Below are positions 44,951 to 54,558 of a DNA stretch of 59,470 nucleotides, piece after piece. Below the pieces are notes generated by a model. The model saw only the letters and a list, made by a program, of their open reading frames with translations, made no database searches and was not told where the DNA came from. Origin of the DNA: Paenibacillus agaridevorans (GTDB taxonomy: Bacteria > Bacillota > Bacilli > Paenibacillales > Paenibacillaceae); contig NZ_BDQX01000390.1 in assembly GCF_003112455.1 (NCBI RefSeq), positions 47,106 to 106,575 on the forward strand, in the 5' to 3' direction. Position 1 is the stretch's first letter. Each line of letters begins with the position of its first letter. The position numbers were made by a program, and so were the translations under genes.

Positions 44951-45781
44951 CTATCGGGCTTCCCCGTCAATGATGCAAGCGATCTGCCGCGCAGTATCAT
45001 ACACGGCCTGCAGAGCGTTGCCGGCATAGGGACTGATCTCTGCGGTCAGCGACTCGCTGTAGCTAATCTCCTGCAGCGCGGTGCGCACAGCCGACCAATT
45101 GACATCGCCGGCCAGAAGCGGCACGAAACCGCCAAACGTGCCGACGGCAGGTCTGAAGTCCTTGACATGCACACGGAAAATGCGCTGACCGAGAATACGA
45201 ATCCACTGCTCGGGATAGCCATATTTTAATACGTTGCCCACATCGAAATAAACGCCAATATGTGACGATTGCAGCTCATCCACATAACGGGCCATCTCCA
45301 GCGGAGACAGCAGGAAATTATTCCAGACATTTTCCACGCCTATCCGCACGCCGCGTGCCTCGGCTGCCTTGGACAACAGATTCAGCTCAGCCTGACTTCG
45401 TTCGTAACAAGCGTCATAACTCGTTTCCGGATCTACCTTGCCGGGTACGACCAGCACCGTATCAATCTCCAGCGCCTCGGCCAGCTCCAGCTGTTTGGAG
45501 ATGACTTCGCGACCCTGTGCCCGCACCTCGGCATCCGCCGACGACAACGGACAGCCCCATAACAATCCGGTGGATAGGCTGCGCAGCTTGATGCCGTGCG
45601 CTTCCGCATGACGCCTGATTGCCTTTGCTTCTTCCGGAGTCGTGTCTGTCGTCAAACCGACATTGCCTGGCTCATATAAATTAAGCTCTACCGTGTCAAA
45701 GCCCGCCTTCCGGCTGACGGCAAATACTTCCTCCAGCGGTGTCTGGTTCGGAAAACACCATTGATTGACGCCCTTCAACAT
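44951..45781 (-). CDS. Sugar phosphate isomerase/epimerase (xylose isomerase-like TIM barrel)
   Basis: 276 residues. Barrel motifs: MLKGVNQWCFPNQTPLEEVFAVSRKAGFDTVELNLYEPG, LSTGLLWGCPLSSAD, ALEIDTVLVVPGKVD, RGVRIGVENVWNNFLLSPLEMARYVDEL (Glu ligand near 153), HIGVYFDVGNVLKYGYPEQWIRILGQRIFRVHVKDF (Asp and His ligands). Such TIM barrels act as epimerases, isomerases, or keto-glycoside lyases depending on partner genes. It lies between the two oxidoreductases, about 55 bases from the next gene upstream, so it probably shares an operon with the oxidoreductase at 45837. Confidence 0.9.
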   Translation of the reverse strand: MLKGVNQWCFPNQTPLEEVFAVSRKAGFDTVELNLYEPGNVGLTTDTTPEEAKAIRRHAEAHGIKLRSLSTGLLWGCPLSSADAEVRAQGREVISKQLELAEALEIDTVLVVPGKVDPETSYDACYERSQAELNLLSKAAEARGVRIGVENVWNNFLLSPLEMARYVDELQSSHIGVYFDVGNVLKYGYPEQWIRILGQRIFRVHVKDFRPAVGTFGGFVPLLAGDVNWSAVRTALQEISYSESLTAEISPYAGNALQAVYDTARQIACIIDGEAR

Positions 45782-45836
45782 ACGCAGTCATCGCTCCTTT
45801 TTTATATCTGCATTTGTCCTTTTCGAATACCGCCCC

Positions 45837-46802
45837 TTACAGAGCGACCGCTTTTCCCGATTCCGCCGATTCGTTAGCAGCGAGCGTGACGCGCAGCGTC
45901 TCTACCGCCTCGGCATAATCGCCCAGCACCAGATCTTGACGCTTGGCTGCAACCGCCTCGACGAATGCCTTATTCTGCAAATAATAGAAGTCATCGCGCG
46001 AAACCTCCGTGATGTTCTGCTCGGCGTCGATAATTTTTAAAGTATTGCCGTTAACCGACAGGTAGAAATCCAGTCCAAAAAACTCTACCTCGCCTCGATT
46101 GAAATGATTGGACAAGCAGGTGCTTGTAATATTGCCCACCCCTCCGGACGCCAGGACGAACGAGACCGCCCCCACATCATAAGCGGTTGCCTCAGGATCG
46201 GTCTGCTTAATATGAGTTTGCGCATGGAAAGCGTGAACAGAAGTAATTTCTCCCGCCAAATAGCGAACCAAATCGAGTTGATGCGTCGACTGCTCGACAA
46301 GCTGGCCGCCGGACATCTCCATGCGCGTCCACCATGCCATCGGCGGCTTTCCGCCGATCCGATAGGCTTGCACGAGGGAAATTTTTTTATCCTGCAAATA
46401 AGCTTTGGCCTTCTGCACAATATCCAGATAACGCAGGCAATAACCAGAGGAATGAACGACACCTGAGCCAAGGATCTGCGCCTCCCATTCCTTCGCCTGC
46501 TCCATGTTTAGCGCTACCGGTTTTTCGGCCAGCACGGCGATTCCTTTTTGCGCGGCCAATACTTCCGCCCCGTCGCGTGCAAAAGGCGGCGAGCAGACAA
46601 ATACGGCATCTACCTGGCCAGAATCGAGCAGTTGCTCCACGCTTGCGTACGACGCCGCCTCATACTTGTCTGCGATCTCTGCCGCTCTATTCGGATTGAC
46701 ATCAAAGATTGCGGTAATCTTGGCCGTATGGATGCGTTGAAGTGTGTTCATATGGTGCTCGGCGATACCTCCTGCACCGATAAAACCGATTCTAACTGTC
46801 AT
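45837..46802 (-). CDS. Gfo/Idh/MocA-family oxidoreductase
   Basis: 321 residues, ATG preceded by AGGAGGAGAGTTTACAC. RIGFIGAGGIAEHHMNTL is the nucleotide-binding loop; GIAVLAEKPVALNMEQAKEWE holds the EKP Lys; EMSGGQLVEQSTHQLDLVRYLAGEI forms the catalytic region with His. Upstream partner of the isomerase. First gene of its operon; the upstream gap (46803-46918) should hold its promoter, and a TTGAGCGTTTTCGA stretch there only weakly resembles a cre site. Confidence 0.92.
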   Translation of the reverse strand: MTVRIGFIGAGGIAEHHMNTLQRIHTAKITAIFDVNPNRAAEIADKYEAASYASVEQLLDSGQVDAVFVCSPPFARDGAEVLAAQKGIAVLAEKPVALNMEQAKEWEAQILGSGVVHSSGYCLRYLDIVQKAKAYLQDKKISLVQAYRIGGKPPMAWWTRMEMSGGQLVEQSTHQLDLVRYLAGEITSVHAFHAQTHIKQTDPEATAYDVGAVSFVLASGGVGNITSTCLSNHFNRGEVEFFGLDFYLSVNGNTLKIIDAEQNITEVSRDDFYYLQNKAFVEAVAAKRQDLVLGDYAEAVETLRVTLAANESAESGKAVAL

Positions 46803-46918
46803 GTGTAAACTCTCCTCCTGGTTATCATCCTTCGACGGGCAACTGCTAACCGTCTCTATGGATCAGCATAGAATATATGAATCAGGCTGTAGTTATCGAA
46901 AACGCTCAATTATTTACA

Positions 46919-46961
46919 CAAAAAAACAGGCATCCCCTCCCGAAATTAGGGAAGGATGCCT
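46919..46961 (-). terminator. Intrinsic terminator of the AraC gene at 46976
   Basis: Stem CAGGCATCC / GGATGCCTG with an inner CCC / GGG pair (46926-46961). On the minus strand seven T follow (46925-46919). It starts 14 bases past the regulator's stop. Confidence 0.88.
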
Positions 46962-46975
46962 GCTTTGAAGGGATT

Positions 46976-47770
46976 TCAACCGAAATTGATCTGCTGGGTT
47001 TTGCGCCATTGAGACGGGGACATGCCCTCAAGCTTACGAAACCATTGCGAAAAAGAATGCAGCCGCTCGAAGCCGATCTGACGGGCGATCTCATTAAGCT
47101 CCTTGTCCGAGGAATTTAGCAGCCATTTGGCTTCGGCCATACGGCATTGCTGCTGATAACGCTTCGGGCTCATATGGTAGACCTGCTCGAACAAACGCCG
47201 GAATCCGCTCTCGGCCATTCCCGCCAGCTGCGCCAGATCCGAAATCTGCAGTCCCTTGTCCAGATTCTCGCGGATAAAATCGGCGGCTTTGGCAATCGAG
47301 ATCGGCTGTTGCCCGGTTTGCGAATGCTCAAGCAGAAACAAGAGCAGCACTTCGATCCAGGCGCGATATGCGCGGGCCGTCTCCTGGAGCGGTGTGGAGA
47401 ACAAGCGCAGCCATTCGCGGAACAGCGCCTCAAAGCGCTCTTTGTCCAGACGGGACAACCGGAAGATTCGCGGCTCTCCGTTGATGCGAAATCGATTTAA
47501 CAGCTCGACGACCGCAGGCGGGCAATGCTCCAGTTGGATCAGGCCAAAGCGATTGCGGCCCATTCCTTCGAAGCGATGCGGGAGATCGGGCGGCACGATG
47601 ATGGTATGGCCAGTCTCCAGATCGCTTCTGCCCTGCAGCCATTCCACCGCTCCGCTACCTTCCAACAGGATAGTGATCTCCAGAGAAGGATGAACGTGAA
47701 AGCCTTCATCCGCCCAACTTTGATCCGCATTACCGATAAAGCTGCGCGCCTGCATATCTTTCTCCATCAT
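46976..47770 (-). CDS. AraC-family transcriptional regulator with cupin sensor
   Basis: 264 residues, ATG preceded by AGGAGGG. The cupin part (FHVHPSLEITILLEGSGAVEWLQGRSDLETGHTIIVPPDLPHRFEG) is followed by an AraC domain (LQISDLAQLAGMAESGFRRLFEQVYHMSPKRYQQQCRMAEAKWLL; ELNEIARQIGFERLHSFSQWFRKLEGMSPSQWR). Located upstream of the oxidoreductase-isomerase operon on the same strand but closed off by its own terminator. Likely local activator of that operon (inference). Confidence 0.9.
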   Translation of the reverse strand: MMEKDMQARSFIGNADQSWADEGFHVHPSLEITILLEGSGAVEWLQGRSDLETGHTIIVPPDLPHRFEGMGRNRFGLIQLEHCPPAVVELLNRFRINGEPRIFRLSRLDKERFEALFREWLRLFSTPLQETARAYRAWIEVLLLFLLEHSQTGQQPISIAKAADFIRENLDKGLQISDLAQLAGMAESGFRRLFEQVYHMSPKRYQQQCRMAEAKWLLNSSDKELNEIARQIGFERLHSFSQWFRKLEGMSPSQWRKTQQINFG

Positions 47771-47814
47771 CGCTTACCCTCCTGCCGCTAATTCGGATCT
47801 CCACAACTATATAC

Positions 47815-47843
47815 ATGTTATGACGCCCCGATTTTGCGGTCAA
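47815..47843 (-). promoter_or_regulatory. Sigma-A-type promoter for the AraC gene at 46976
   Basis: On the minus strand TTGACC (47843-47838) and TAACAT (47820-47815) are separated by exactly 17 bases, and the gene starts 45 bases downstream. This is the best consensus promoter seen in the window. Confidence 0.65.
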
Positions 47844-47891
47844 GCGGTAAATGCTTTTCGAATGCAACACTGATTCTATAAATGATTCTAC

Positions 47892-49475
47892 TTACTTTGA
47901 CATCAGATTAAACAGGATCTGCGCAGCCTCTGCTCTTGCTGCTGTTGCCTTCGGATTTAAACGTTTTCCGTATCCTTCAACAATACCGTTAGCTACAAAC
48001 AATTCGAGGACATCTTTGGCGTAGTCGGATATGTCGTCGGCATCCATGAAACTCCCAATAGTTTTCCCGTTTGTACCTGCGGGAAGTTCATCCATCTGTT
48101 GCAGCACATTGTACAAGATTACAAACATATCCTCACGGCTGATTGACAATTCTGGCGCGTACCGATTGTCGCCCATGCCTGATACCAATCCGAGACGTTT
48201 CGCCGTTCCGAGATAGTTGGTGTAGTACGTATTCCCTGAATCAGAGAAATTATCGGTCGCGCTTTTATCAGGAACTATACCGTAGGTATTCATCACCATG
48301 ATAAGGAAATCGGCGCGCGTCACATTATTTTCCGGCTTAAACCTGCCGCCTCCCACACCGTTCAATATGCCTCTGGCCGACATAAAACCGATAGCTTCCT
48401 CGTACCACGCATTTGCCGAAACATCGGTGAAATTCACTTCATTATAACCTACAGCATATTTAGAGAAATGGTTGACCGTAAATCTGACCGTCGCCGACAA
48501 TGGATCGTATTTCCCACGTACGGGTACAGGTTGTCCCCCGTTGTCCAGGTAGTAGACTACAATCGAGTTCTCCTTCTCGCCTTTACCCGGAATATACGGA
48601 AGGGTGATTTCCGCCTTGCCGCCGTTAAATTCAGAAATTTGCATATCGCCTGACCGGATAGAGAAGTCATACACCGGCCTGTCTCCGATCTTGCTCCGAA
48701 TCTCTTCGTTAAATGCCGCATTCTCCACTCTGCCGATACTAATTGTAATTGTCTCTGCCCCCGCCGAGCTGTTAATGGAACCCATTGCTTTGTTGTCGAA
48801 CAGTATGGTTCCGATTCCGGCATCTACCTTCAACGATGCATGTGTATTATCCGCTACCTGCTTAAAGAAACTTCTCGGAATTTCCACATCGATTGATACA
48901 ACATCTTTTGCTGATTCTACTTTGAATTCAAGCACCGCTTTTTGACCGGAAGCTTCGGCCTCTTGAGCCCGGCTAACGAGAGAAGCAACCGTATCCGCCC
49001 CAATCCGAACGGCAGCAGTGCCTGAAGCCAAATCCTTTTTTGCCGTTAACGCTGCCGACACAACGGTCATATCACCATCCGTTACAATCGAAATTTCAGC
49101 GGAAGGCGCCGGCGCTGGCGGCATTGAAGCAACTTTTTCATTTATCGAACCGGATCCCGCAAGCTTGCCATCCGGCCGGTTTATAAACACGACGTAATCT
49201 TCTGGTTTTTCCAAGATGCCCGTTGTGACGGAAGCGGATAGATATCCGCTTCCGTCTGCTATCGCTTGACTCATAGCCTTGATGCTTGAGTCGGACTGGT
49301 CAACTACTCTAACGGTGTAATTGACATGTACGGAGAAGTCGGTGCCGATTACATTTACGACACCATTATTATAAGTCGCTTCTACGCCTGGTTGATTGGC
49401 TGCCGCTGCCAAACCATTGAATTGCAGTGCCCCTGCGAAAACGGCAAGCATGACAGCTATGATTAGTTTGTTCAT
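47892..49475 (-). CDS. S-layer homology domain surface protein
   Basis: 527 residues, ATG preceded by AAGGAG. A signal peptide (KLIIAVMLAVFAGALQFNGLAAAA) is followed by ~330 residues of beta-rich sequence (repeated stretches such as SAEISIVTDGDMTVVSAALTAKKDLASGTAAV), then a piece ending NHFSKYAVGYNEVNFTDVSANAWYEEAIGFM and three SLH repeats to the C-terminus. No catalytic domain is recognised. A similar pre-SLH region is seen in the enzyme at 10507 (GKYGVSYRVVNFDDI). It is 21 bases downstream of the phosphoesterase gene, so the two are co-transcribed; it may present or hold that enzyme on the wall, which is inference. Confidence 0.85.
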   Translation of the reverse strand: MNKLIIAVMLAVFAGALQFNGLAAAANQPGVEATYNNGVVNVIGTDFSVHVNYTVRVVDQSDSSIKAMSQAIADGSGYLSASVTTGILEKPEDYVVFINRPDGKLAGSGSINEKVASMPPAPAPSAEISIVTDGDMTVVSAALTAKKDLASGTAAVRIGADTVASLVSRAQEAEASGQKAVLEFKVESAKDVVSIDVEIPRSFFKQVADNTHASLKVDAGIGTILFDNKAMGSINSSAGAETITISIGRVENAAFNEEIRSKIGDRPVYDFSIRSGDMQISEFNGGKAEITLPYIPGKGEKENSIVVYYLDNGGQPVPVRGKYDPLSATVRFTVNHFSKYAVGYNEVNFTDVSANAWYEEAIGFMSARGILNGVGGGRFKPENNVTRADFLIMVMNTYGIVPDKSATDNFSDSGNTYYTNYLGTAKRLGLVSGMGDNRYAPELSISREDMFVILYNVLQQMDELPAGTNGKTIGSFMDADDISDYAKDVLELFVANGIVEGYGKRLNPKATAARAEAAQILFNLMSK

Positions 49476-49496
49476 CTATGTTCTCCTTGGCCCGGC

Positions 49497-52400
49497 TTAG
49501 TTTGTACTGCCGTATGCGTAGACCTGAACGTTCATGTCTTCACCGACAAGATCCGGCATGCCGCTTACAAGCCACGCATCAACCTTTGTTTCTGATTTTT
49601 GATAGGATACGGTCGTTTTCGCGCTTGTCGCGGCTACCATGACTACCGAAACTTTCGCGTTTACTCCTGTTCCTTCGGTGAATTGAATAATAAGATATTT
49701 TCCGGACCATTCCTGTCCACCGCCGATATGAATATCTCTTGTGTAGCCGGCTCCTCCCGCTTGTTGTTCACCGATAGCGAGAGTAAAAACCGAATATGCC
49801 GGAACAATTACGGTGGCTTCGGCACCTGCGTTGTAACCTTCTTTGGCAGCATATCTTATTTGATAAGTTCCGGGAGTCAGGCCGGTAATTTCGTTTCCGG
49901 TTGCCGCTGTCCAATTTGTTCCGGCTGCACGCCTGTACTCCATTTCGGCCGAAGTGCCTGTAATTTTACCGTCGTTGTTCTCGGACGAAGTCGGGGCTGC
50001 GCCTGACAGGCCGGCTGGCGCTTCCTGATCCAGCGTCACTGTTCTCTTAATCGTGTAAGTATCATACAGGTACGGCATTTTTGTAATTTGTTGACTCGTC
50101 TGGTCATACTTGAACAAATAAGTATTAAAGGTTACGGAATCTGGCGTCACTGCAACGGTCACATATGCGGTTTCTTTGGCGACATCGCTCTGCGGCCCAA
50201 ACACATTTAACGGATCGCCTGCTGGCTTGGCAGAGTTAACATCCAAGAACTTATAATCGGGCGTCAGGGGGTCGCCGGTCGAAATCGTATAATTTTTAGT
50301 ACCGTACCATTTTAAGCCGCCGGCTGTAAGAGCCTGAATATAAAACGGTGCATGATCCGGCTGCTGGGCCATTGTCTGATCAAGCATTTCCGGATTTGCA
50401 TTGGCGCCGTCCGCGGTTACGAATCCTCTCGAAAACACATGATCATGCCCCTGCATCACGATATCAATATCCAGCTCTGCGAATATGGGTGACCAATACT
50501 TTCTTAAATCAATGATGTCGGCATCTGTAATGTGGCTGGCCCCTGTATATATAGCCTTGTGCATGCCAACAAAAATCCACTGTCCATTCTCTTTTGCTTT
50601 TGCCGCCTCTGATCTTAATAATGTTTCTTGAGCCGCTTTTTGCTCTGCAGTAATGTTCTGGGTGTTAAGCATCACGAATTTGGCGGGACCGTAATCAAAG
50701 GCATAGGCTCCCCCGGATTGATCCGGTACGTTTATATGCCCATTAAATGCTGCATTATCGTGATTGCCTTGTACGACAGAGATCAGATTATTTTTCAGGA
50801 AATCCGTTCCTGCAGTCGGGTATGCGCCGCCGTTATTAAAAAACAATTCCCATTGTGTCTCATTGGCAGCCGTATCGGTCAAGTCTCCTCCAATATAAGT
50901 GAATGAAGAATCCGATATTTTTTTCAACTCATCGAATACGGCTCCTGCCGCAACTGAGTTTACCGCGTTGCTGATTTGCGGATCGGTAATAAAGTTGAAT
51001 TTAAAGCTGTCTCCGTTCCCGGCTTCAGGCGCTGTTGTAAATGTTCCTGTAAGCGTGTTAGCGCCTTCTCCTGCCGTATACGAATATGATGTGCCTGGAG
51101 TCAGTCCTGTTACTTCTACTTTGTGAAAATACCTTCCGCCCGCGCCCAGCGCGCCAGTCCCATTAAATTCGGTCGGTTGACTTTCACCGGTTTTGTTCAC
51201 TTTGAGAACAGCGTTGGTTTGCTTATTGGTTGTCCAGGCAAAATTTACGCCGGTCGATGCATCTGAGCCTATATGCATGGTAAGCTGTCGCGGTACATAG
51301 TCCGGATCCTGAACCCCGGCTTGCCATACTGTAACTTTGCTGGCGGCAAACATACCGCCCTGTGCGGTGGCGACGATATATGCTTCTCCATGGCCGACTG
51401 CGGTAACTTTGCCATTCGTGTCAACCGTTGCAATCGATTCATCGCTGGATGACCATTGTACCGTTTTGGCCTTGTCGCTTGTATTGCTTGCAAGGGTAGC
51501 CGCAAGCGTGACTTCCTCGGATGACTGTAACGTTACAGCATTCCTGTCCAGAGTCATCGTACTGGAATAGGTCGTATTGACATCATCCTCCGATTGAATG
51601 AAACTATCCAGAAGTACGCCTTCATAAGAGACGGACTGTACATGGATTTTTCCGTCTTTCAAAAGATCGACGATTGCAAAATGACTGACGCCCATTGCTT
51701 CCGGGTACGTGACAACACCTTTATATTCGTTCGATGTTCCATTGGTACCCGCCCCGAATCCGCCAACATGAATTTGATAGATCTGTTTATCGAAATTGTA
51801 TGCCTTGCCATTGATCGTCTCGTTGAATTGATGATTAATCAATCTTCTTGCATACAAATGTTCATGGCCGACGAAAACGATCGGATTGGGCGCAGTTTCG
51901 ATCAGTTCCCATAACTCATTCCTGGCCGCCCTGTTTCTCTCTTGCGCATTCCCGCTTTTCCATATCGAAAACGCCGGCTCATGGAAAATAAATATTGTAC
52001 TTTTTTTAGCGCCGTTTATATGGTCTTTCACAAAATCATATTGCTTATTGATGACCGCATGTTCTTCCCGCGGATGACTTGTATTCAATCCGAATATACG
52101 TGTGTCTCCGATATCATAATACCAGACGCTATTGTTATATCCGTCAAGGAACACAATATCTTCTCTTGACGTAAATTCAGGGAACTTGGCGGCAAAGCCT
52201 GCTTCGAGATCGCTGCTTCCCTTGATTTCATGGTTGCCTGGGATGGTCAGGAACATATCTATTGGAAAATATTTTGTAAAACGCGCTCTGAAATTGTCCA
52301 GCTGAGTATTTTGTTCTTCCACATTGCGGCTCATCGATCCGGATACCAGATCGCCGCCTCCGATAATGAACTCCGGTTGTATATCCAAAGTTTTTATTTG

Positions 52401-54236
52401 AGCCAATACAGCTTCAAGCCTTGGACCCGTTCCATCATCGGTGCCGTTTAAAAGCCCATTATCGGTACCCTGGGAATCGCTTGAGAATACAAATCTATGA
52501 GCAATATCGTTCGGATCTATCTGGATAGGCGTAACAGGTTGAGTCGGATTAGGACTGCCGTAGCTTACGCTTATTATTGGAGATACAATTTTGATATTGC
52601 CGCTTGCAGGGAAGTAGGATACGGTCGCTCCAAAATTTTTTATGAAACCGGCCGGCACCATGAGCGACGAATTGTTACCCGCAATGCTTTCAAGTCTGCC
52701 GTTCGCATCGTCAAGCGCCTTTACAGCACCATTTAAATTAAAAGTGCTGCTTCCAAGCTTCAAGGTCGCCACATTTTTGGCTTGTCTGATTGTTGCTGTT
52801 TGCGTCTTTCCGTCCCACGCAACGCTTGCGCCAATTTTATCCATCACGTCGATGAGAGGGATATAAGGGGTTCCATTTACAAGAACCGGCTTATTTTTAA
52901 TGGTATAGGCAGTCGTATTGAAACTACTATTGGCTTTCATCGTTTCATGGTTGACGTTTAGAAGGATGCTATACATGCCGGCGTGGCTCTCAATATCGCC
53001 GTCTTGCTCGCCGCTTCCAGGCGGCAGCGGTTCGGGCGTTCCTTCCAGCTCCGTCATCGGAACAATTTCAACATCATAACTCGTATTTGAGGCAGGACTC
53101 ACTCTTTGATTTGCTTTCGGATCGCCGTCGGTATAAATCTCTTTCACAACAACATCATTATTTGTAATGGCGATATTGTCGTAATAAGCCGTAAACGTCT
53201 CCCCATCATTGTGGGAAGATTTATCGATTCCAACCGTGAAATCTCTAAGTGTCGTTCCAACAGCCGATTCCGGTATTTTCAGCTTTCTATGATACCACTT
53301 TCCGTAAGCTTTGCTGGAGATATCCGTGCTGGGAATACCCAGATAACCGTCCTGATCCACCCACTCGCCAGCTTTAAATTGTTCTCTGAACTTAAAGTCC
53401 GATGTCACCGGGCTACCGGTTGTATATATTTCCACTCCGCCCAGACCGGAGACGCTATTGAACAAAAACACATCGTATTCGACGTAATCACCGGGTTTGA
53501 ATACATAGCTGTCCTTATTGATGCTCCACCAATAATTTCCGCCTTTAGAATTCGCGGTAAAGGTAACCTTTAAGGAGGTGCCGCCTTCGTTTCCAGGTTC
53601 GCCGCCTGATGTTCCTTTTACATCTCCAATAATGACAATATCATCAATATAGGTCAGGCCGCCTGACGACAACGTATTGGAAGGATTCGCCGCCTGTCCG
53701 TCTTGTGACACGACCCATCTAATATCCAGATTCGCAACGTCGGCGGCGGCAGACGGAAGGATTACCTCACTCCGTACTCCGGCCGTCCAGTTGTTTTTAA
53801 CTTCATATTGATCCCCAACATCTTTCCAGTTTTCCTCATCTACGCGATATTGCAATGTAAAATACTGAGGACCTGTATTGGATGAACGCTGTTTTGACGA
53901 TAATCTGATATTTTCGTATCCCAGCGTAGAGATGGTTGTCGTAAATCCTTTTTGACCTACGGTTGACGCACTGAATCCTTTTGCGCCGAAGTTTGGGCTC
54001 TCATGGCCTGCCGGGGTGCTCACTCCAACAGCGTCGGCATTCGTTTCGATAGTCGCCTGGCTGTTTGCTTCCACAGCCTGATCCGGCTGTCTCGTTGTAT
54101 CCTTGTCAAACGACCATTGTGCCAATAGTTGATTCTGGCTATCTTCCTGTGCATCAACTGTAAGATTTTCAGGCAAAATGGAAACCAATAACATGATAAC
54201 TAGCAAGGCCGTTAGCATTCTATTTAATAATTTCAA
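49497..54236 (-). CDS. Secreted protein with two metallophosphoesterase domains
   Basis: 1579 residues from a TTG at 54236, with AGGAG 10 bases upstream (an ATG six codons later is possible). Order: signal peptide; beta domains (to ~410); a copper-amine-oxidase-N-like stalk domain (about 432-558, KPVLVNGTPYIPLIDVMDKIGASVAWDGKTQTATI); phosphoesterase 1 (about 580-850: SSDSQGTD, GGGDLVSG, IPGNHE, VGHEHLYAR); Big2 domain (about 900-960, VQWSSSDESIATVDTNGKV); a purple-acid-phosphatase-like FN3 domain; phosphoesterase 2 (about 1080-1370: ITDPQIS, IGGDLTD, VQGNHD, MQGHDHVFSRG); C-terminal beta domains. Both first motifs are DxQ rather than DxH. Likely a wall-located phosphatase or phosphodiesterase; substrate unknown. 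No anchor of its own, but an SLH protein gene follows. Confidence 0.87.
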   Translation of the reverse strand: MKLLNRMLTALLVIMLLVSILPENLTVDAQEDSQNQLLAQWSFDKDTTRQPDQAVEANSQATIETNADAVGVSTPAGHESPNFGAKGFSASTVGQKGFTTTISTLGYENIRLSSKQRSSNTGPQYFTLQYRVDEENWKDVGDQYEVKNNWTAGVRSEVILPSAAADVANLDIRWVVSQDGQAANPSNTLSSGGLTYIDDIVIIGDVKGTSGGEPGNEGGTSLKVTFTANSKGGNYWWSINKDSYVFKPGDYVEYDVFLFNSVSGLGGVEIYTTGSPVTSDFKFREQFKAGEWVDQDGYLGIPSTDISSKAYGKWYHRKLKIPESAVGTTLRDFTVGIDKSSHNDGETFTAYYDNIAITNNDVVVKEIYTDGDPKANQRVSPASNTSYDVEIVPMTELEGTPEPLPPGSGEQDGDIESHAGMYSILLNVNHETMKANSSFNTTAYTIKNKPVLVNGTPYIPLIDVMDKIGASVAWDGKTQTATIRQAKNVATLKLGSSTFNLNGAVKALDDANGRLESIAGNNSSLMVPAGFIKNFGATVSYFPASGNIKIVSPIISVSYGSPNPTQPVTPIQIDPNDIAHRFVFSSDSQGTDNGLLNGTDDGTGPRLEAVLAQIKTLDIQPEFIIGGGDLVSGSMSRNVEEQNTQLDNFRARFTKYFPIDMFLTIPGNHEIKGSSDLEAGFAAKFPEFTSREDIVFLDGYNNSVWYYDIGDTRIFGLNTSHPREEHAVINKQYDFVKDHINGAKKSTIFIFHEPAFSIWKSGNAQERNRAARNELWELIETAPNPIVFVGHEHLYARRLINHQFNETINGKAYNFDKQIYQIHVGGFGAGTNGTSNEYKGVVTYPEAMGVSHFAIVDLLKDGKIHVQSVSYEGVLLDSFIQSEDDVNTTYSSTMTLDRNAVTLQSSEEVTLAATLASNTSDKAKTVQWSSSDESIATVDTNGKVTAVGHGEAYIVATAQGGMFAASKVTVWQAGVQDPDYVPRQLTMHIGSDASTGVNFAWTTNKQTNAVLKVNKTGESQPTEFNGTGALGAGGRYFHKVEVTGLTPGTSYSYTAGEGANTLTGTFTTAPEAGNGDSFKFNFITDPQISNAVNSVAAGAVFDELKKISDSSFTYIGGDLTDTAANETQWELFFNNGGAYPTAGTDFLKNNLISVVQGNHDNAAFNGHINVPDQSGGAYAFDYGPAKFVMLNTQNITAEQKAAQETLLRSEAAKAKENGQWIFVGMHKAIYTGASHITDADIIDLRKYWSPIFAELDIDIVMQGHDHVFSRGFVTADGANANPEMLDQTMAQQPDHAPFYIQALTAGGLKWYGTKNYTISTGDPLTPDYKFLDVNSAKPAGDPLNVFGPQSDVAKETAYVTVAVTPDSVTFNTYLFKYDQTSQQITKMPYLYDTYTIKRTVTLDQEAPAGLSGAAPTSSENNDGKITGTSAEMEYRRAAGTNWTAATGNEITGLTPGTYQIRYAAKEGYNAGAEATVIVPAYSVFTLAIGEQQAGGAGYTRDIHIGGGQEWSGKYLIIQFTEGTGVNAKVSVVMVAATSAKTTVSYQKSETKVDAWLVSGMPDLVGEDMNVQVYAYGSTN

Positions 54237-54506
54237 CGTTTGTCATCTCCTGCTCAATGAAATTTAAATTCTACTGATTTTATGTTATAAAAAAATTCCT
54301 CACATGAAAGATACAATCACCTCATTTACAAAATAAGTTCTATTTCAAACAATCGTTCATATTTTATTACCATTTTGTTATGTGAATATCATTTCATTCT
54401 TGATGATATGTAAATTACAATTCGTATTATTTTCATTATCTTTCGCAATTTGAAAGGCATTTTGTACGGGCACGGCAGGCAAATATTAGCATGAAATAGA
54501 GCAAGA
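54237..54506. other. A+T-rich upstream region
   Basis: A distinctly A+T-rich stretch with no supported gene. It must carry the promoter of the phosphoesterase operon; TATAAC / CATAAAAT stretches near 54285 are candidate -10 boxes without a clear -35. A short palindrome TGTAAATTACA sits near 54410. I saw no correctly spaced Pho-box repeats. Confidence 0.4.
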
Positions 54507-54527
54507 GGCTGTCCAAAATGGACAGCC
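54507..54527 (-). terminator. Hairpin after the GH31 gene
   Basis: Arms GGCTGTCC / GGACAGCC around a 5-base loop, about 30 bases past the GH31 stop. The T tract on the minus strand is weak (TCTTGCTCTATTT), so efficiency is uncertain. Confidence 0.55.
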
Positions 54528-54558
54528 CCTGATTACAACATCAATATGAAACTAATGC

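Noticed and set aside
46880..46918. A cre site upstream of the oxidoreductase at 45837
   Set aside because: TTGAGCGTTTTCGA matches the consensus with at least two mismatches and lacks symmetry.
54237..54506. Pho-box control of the phosphoesterase operon
   Set aside because: TTTACA and TTCACA elements occur but not with the 11-base spacing that PhoP sites need.
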